From Caryophanales bacterium UBA5729 (GTDB lineage Bacteria > Bacillota_I > Bacilli_A > Izemoplasmatales > Hujiaoplasmataceae), in NCBI GenBank assembly GCA_002419505.1, contig DIGF01000005.1, positions 1-6,013 on the forward strand: a stretch of DNA of 6,013 bases, written 5' to 3'. Shown piece after piece: positions 5,883-6,013 of this stretch (within the stretch, counting starts at the first letter, position 1; each line of letters starts with the position of its first letter). The position numbers were made by a program, and so were the translations under genes. The notes beneath the pieces were generated by a model, which worked only from the letters and a program-made list of their open reading frames with translations, had not been told where the DNA came from and did not search any database.

Positions 5883-5925
5883 AAGTGATTTTGCATAGGA
5901 AATAAATCTCTTCGCAAAACCACTT
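5883..5925 (-). promoter_or_regulatory. 12-bp inverted repeat / leader hairpin of the SHOCT gene
   Basis: On the minus strand AAGTGGTTTTGC (5925-5914) and GCAAAATCACTT (5894-5883) pair over all 12 positions, one pair being G-U, around a 19-nt loop. The hairpin begins about 11 nt after the predicted transcription start and ends 22 nt before the start codon. It is followed by TCTTTC, not a full T run, so it is not a complete terminator. It could stabilise the mRNA 5' end, act in attenuation, or as DNA be a repressor site with half-sites centred 31 bp apart (about three helical turns). Confidence 0.6.
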
Positions 5926-5942
5926 GTATTATACATAATCAA

Positions 5943-5971
5943 ATTATATGCTCACTACATATGCTTGTCAA
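5943..5971 (-). promoter_or_regulatory. perfect-consensus sigma-A promoter of the SHOCT gene
   Basis: On the minus strand TTGACA (5971-5966), exactly 17 nt and TATAAT (5948-5943). All twelve positions match consensus and the spacing is optimal. Transcription should start near 5936, giving a leader of about 75 nt that contains the hairpin at 5883-5925. A second TATAAT lies at 5933-5928 but without a matching -35. Confidence 0.88.
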
Positions 5972-6013
5972 CATCATTAAATAAAAAATATTATGACTGT
6001 AACTAAAGCCCAA
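5972..6013. other. right-edge intergenic sequence
   Basis: Forty-two bases of AT-rich DNA beyond the SHOCT-gene promoter. A plus-strand ATG at 5993 opens a frame to the edge (MTVTKAQ) but has no Shine-Dalgarno, so it is not called as a gene. Nothing else is supported. Confidence 0.4.

Noticed and set aside
5993..6013. Start of a plus-strand gene at the right edge
   Set aside because: Only seven codons are visible and there is no Shine-Dalgarno before the ATG, unlike most other genes in the window.

Overview
The window is AT-rich DNA from a low-GC Gram-positive lineage. Shine-Dalgarno sites are strong (AGGAGG, GGAGG), promoters are sigma-A-like, and the enzymes are Firmicutes-like. All 16 tryptophan codons in the five genes are TGG and no gene contains an internal TGA, so the genome uses the standard bacterial code, not the Mycoplasma code in which TGA means Trp. 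A low-GC member of Bacilli or Erysipelotrichia, or a relative of Acholeplasma, would fit, but the species cannot be named from the sequence.

Layout, left to right. Positions 1-351 carry no convincing gene. They hold a palindrome, short tandem repeats, a minus-strand intrinsic terminator that serves no visible gene, and the promoter and RBS of the next operon. Positions 352-3207 are a tightly packed plus-strand operon: a short, probably NAD-linked 6-phosphogluconate dehydrogenase, glucose-6-phosphate dehydrogenase (zwf), and a metal-dependent hydrolase of the cyclase/kynurenine-formamidase family. Both junctions are overlaps (1 nt and 11 nt). A strong bidirectional terminator separates this operon from a convergent minus-strand M17 leucyl aminopeptidase (3277-4638).

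Positions 4639-4897 are non-coding. They contain the aminopeptidase promoter, a long imperfect dyad and a second bidirectional terminator. The last gene (minus, 4898-5860) encodes a membrane protein with two N-terminal transmembrane helices, a Gly-rich stretch and a C-terminal SHOCT domain. It has a perfect-consensus promoter and a 12-bp leader hairpin.

Functionally, the first operon is the oxidative pentose phosphate branch. Zwf makes 6-phosphogluconolactone, a lactonase is needed to open it, and the dehydrogenase makes ribulose 5-phosphate. No recognised 6-phosphogluconolactonase is present; its place is taken by the cyclase-family hydrolase, which is the most testable idea in the window. 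The aminopeptidase and the SHOCT protein look like independent single-gene units. I see no mobile element, CRISPR array, tRNA or rRNA, and no clear defence system.
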